Positions 62,512 to 64,000 of a stretch of 64,000 nt of DNA are shown one piece after another. Within the stretch, counting starts at the first letter, position 1, and every line of letters begins with the position of its first letter. This DNA comes from Dysgonomonas sp. 216 (GTDB lineage: Bacteria; Bacteroidota; Bacteroidia; Bacteroidales; Dysgonomonadaceae), in assembly GCF_010501065.1 (NCBI RefSeq), contig NZ_QVMM01000002.1, forward strand, positions 62,001-126,000, written 5' to 3'. The translations under genes were made by a program, and so were the position numbers. The notes beneath the pieces are model-generated. The model ran no database searches. It was not told the origin of the DNA and saw only the letters and a list, made by a program, of their open reading frames with translations.

Positions 62512-63692
62512 AACATCTAATTTTATATATAAGCATCACTATTTTGGGCATCGGCAACATTTTGGCGCAAAGTTCTATCGAGGACGTATTGACTAATATC
62601 GAACAGAACAACAAAATGTTGATATCTGCCCGGCAATCGTCCGAACTTCAGAAAATAGATGCCCGAACCGGAATCTATTTACCAAATCCGAATGTAGAAT
62701 ATGAACGTTTGTGGGGTAATAGGGCTTCAGACAATACAATTGAAAATGAACTGACAGTTGCTCAGGAATTTGATTTTCCCACGGCATATTTTCAGCGGAA
62801 CAAAATAGTAAACCTGAAAACCGATCAGGCGAATATCCAATACAGAGCCGCACGCCAAAATATATTATTGGAGGCCAAGCAGCTTTGTATCAGTTTGATA
62901 TATTATAATAAAGTGAAAGAAATTTTGGAAAAACGCTTGAATAATGCCGAAAGCCTGAACCTTTCTTACCGAAAGAGACTGGAAACGGGTGATGCAAATT
63001 TGTTGGAAACCAATAAAATTGCTCTGGAATTGCTGAATGTACAAACCGAATACCGAACCAATGAGGCGGAAAGGAGCAACTTGTTGAAAAAACTGACGGA
63101 AATGAATGGAGGAACAAATATTGTTTTCACTCAAACTGTTTATCCGTTATCCGAAGAATTGATTAATTTGGAGCAAATAGCACAAAAGCGATTGGAGGCC
63201 AATCCCGAACTAAAATCTCTTGAACATCAGAAAATGATAGCTCAAAGATCGGTATCATTAGCAAAAAGCCTTGCTTTGCCAAAATTTAATTTAGGATATA
63301 AAATGAGTTTTTCCGGTTCGGAAAGGTTTTACGGTTTTGTTGCCGGATTGAGTATCCCTTTGTGGGAAAACAAAAATACAGTGAAACGGGCTAAAGCCGA
63401 AATGGTACTGACCGAAATGGAAATAGATAATACTCAATTAATGCAACGGAGCGAGGTAAATCAGTTATTCGACAAAGCTATGGCGTTGAAAAAATCGTGC
63501 GATGATTTTAAAAATCTCCTATCGGCACAGAACAATGAGCAACTGTTGAGTAAGGCTCTTAATTTAGGGCAAATATCGTTGCTCGAATATCTGACCGAGA
63601 TAAATTTTCTGTATCAAAGTACAGAAAATTATTTGCAAACCGAGAAGGATTATCATTCTACAATTGCAGAACTATTAAAAACAGACTTATAA
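62508..63692 (+). CDS. TolC/CzcC-like outer-membrane efflux protein
   Basis: A 394-residue outer-membrane factor with a signal peptide (cleavage near LAQ-S, residue 21). The two OEP repeats of long helices are visible (IDARTGIYLPNPNVEYERLW, KRLETGDANLLETNKIALELL and LAKSLALPKFNLGYKMSFSG). It completes the tripartite metal export system with the two upstream genes. The start overlaps the pump stop as ATGA, indicating coupled translation. It ends before a terminator at 63705. Confidence 0.9.
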   Translation: MKHLILYISITILGIGNILAQSSIEDVLTNIEQNNKMLISARQSSELQKIDARTGIYLPNPNVEYERLWGNRASDNTIENELTVAQEFDFPTAYFQRNKIVNLKTDQANIQYRAARQNILLEAKQLCISLIYYNKVKEILEKRLNNAESLNLSYRKRLETGDANLLETNKIALELLNVQTEYRTNEAERSNLLKKLTEMNGGTNIVFTQTVYPLSEELINLEQIAQKRLEANPELKSLEHQKMIAQRSVSLAKSLALPKFNLGYKMSFSGSERFYGFVAGLSIPLWENKNTVKRAKAEMVLTEMEIDNTQLMQRSEVNQLFDKAMALKKSCDDFKNLLSAQNNEQLLSKALNLGQISLLEYLTEINFLYQSTENYLQTEKDYHSTIAELLKTDL

Positions 63693-63704
63693 TAACAAAT
63701 CGAG

Positions 63705-63733
63705 AATGGGGGATATTTATCCTCCATTTTTAT
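63705..63733 (+). terminator. Terminator after the efflux unit
   Basis: The stem ATGGGGGA/TCCTCCAT (one mismatch) is followed by TTTTTATT. It also overlaps the 3' end of the minus-strand partial gene. Confidence 0.7.
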
Positions 63734-64000
63734 TATTTAAATAACTTAACTAAGCTCCTTATAATAAATGAAAAGTATCTGTTACGTTTCATTAAGTCGA
63801 CAACGTAATCGTAATTATTCATTTCGGTCATGTATTCATAATCTTTAAAAATAGGCTTGGGCAGAAGTTTTTGGATAGTGTCAAGTTTTTCTTGGTGCAA
63901 TTTATGTTGTTGAGCCTCATTGGTACTTAATCCAAACCACTCGAAAACCACAATATCTACATCTACATAAGCAGGTTGCATATTCTGAAAAATAATAGTC
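63733..64000 (-). CDS. Unknown protein, C-terminal part only (runs off the right edge)
   Basis: The frame is open from the stop at 63733 to the edge, 88 codons; an internal ATG lies at 63981 but the true start is probably beyond the window. The visible part includes VVFEWFGLSTNEAQQHKLHQ and a basic end KRNRYFSFIIRSLVKLFK. It looks like a real coding end (good terminator to the left, sensible composition). No family recognised. Confidence 0.55.
   Translation of the reverse strand, partial: TIIFQNMQPAYVDVDIVVFEWFGLSTNEAQQHKLHQEKLDTIQKLLPKPIFKDYEYMTEMNNYDYVVDLMKRNRYFSFIIRSLVKLFK

Overview
The window looks like a chromosomal segment of a low-GC Bacteroidota bacterium of the order Bacteroidales, possibly near Dysgonomonadaceae (genus not resolvable by eye). 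The basis is TAnnTTTG-type -7 promoter elements, few Shine-Dalgarno sequences, a type IX secretion (T9SS) sorting domain, a 500-residue signal peptidase I, and Bacteroidales-type families (DUF3244, DUF4827, DUF4292, DUF6261, TPR-HTH regulators).

Region 1 (0-10.7 kb) is chromosomal core. apt and mnmG lie on the minus strand with two tandem consensus parS sites between them. A 1.3 kb extremely AT-rich gene-free stretch follows, and transcription diverges from it (GntR regulator, dapB, lepB, a flippase-like membrane protein, an esterase, an unknown protein and a dipeptide epimerase on the plus strand). mnmG, parS and the AT-rich gap together make this a candidate origin-of-replication region.

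Region 2 (10.8-23.1 kb, minus strand) is a polymorphic-toxin locus. It has a coiled-coil tail-fibre-like protein, a small T9SS-sorted protein and a 2086-residue SpvB/YD-repeat (Rhs) protein with an HExxH-bearing C-terminus, then predicted immunity lipoproteins. Two displaced Rhs-core/toxin/immunity cassettes follow. Both cassettes share the same 129-bp core deletion and lack proper starts, and one carries a frameshift just before an ATGA toxin/immunity junction. Three copies of a roughly 80-100 bp spacer repeat separate the units.

Region 3 (23.4-38.7 kb) holds tRNA-Gln(CTG), tyrS, a TPR-HTH regulator, a DUF3244 protein, a GT2 glycosyltransferase, an alpha-2-macroglobulin lipoprotein, a large YD-like secreted protein and an FkbM methyltransferase bracketed by two near-identical hairpin repeats. 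A short structured element (copy A) sits at 27.54 kb and recurs twice at 57.3-57.55 kb; it may be an unrecognised small RNA family.

Region 4 (38.7-56.8 kb) is housekeeping. It contains a thioesterase, pepD, DUF6261 and DUF3298 proteins, and a plus-strand run rpe-comEC-DHH phosphoesterase-duplicated DUF4827 lipoprotein-glmM. On the minus strand lies a tightly packed run dut-TPR-DUF4292-EnvC-double FdtA cupin-acetyltransferase-DegT aminotransferase, which joins cell-envelope genes to a 3-amino-sugar module.

Region 5 (57.3-63.7 kb) carries RNA-like elements B and C directly upstream of a heavy-metal efflux operon: small His-rich membrane protein, His-rich adaptor, HME-RND pump and TolC-like outer-membrane protein. 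A partial minus-strand gene runs off the right end.
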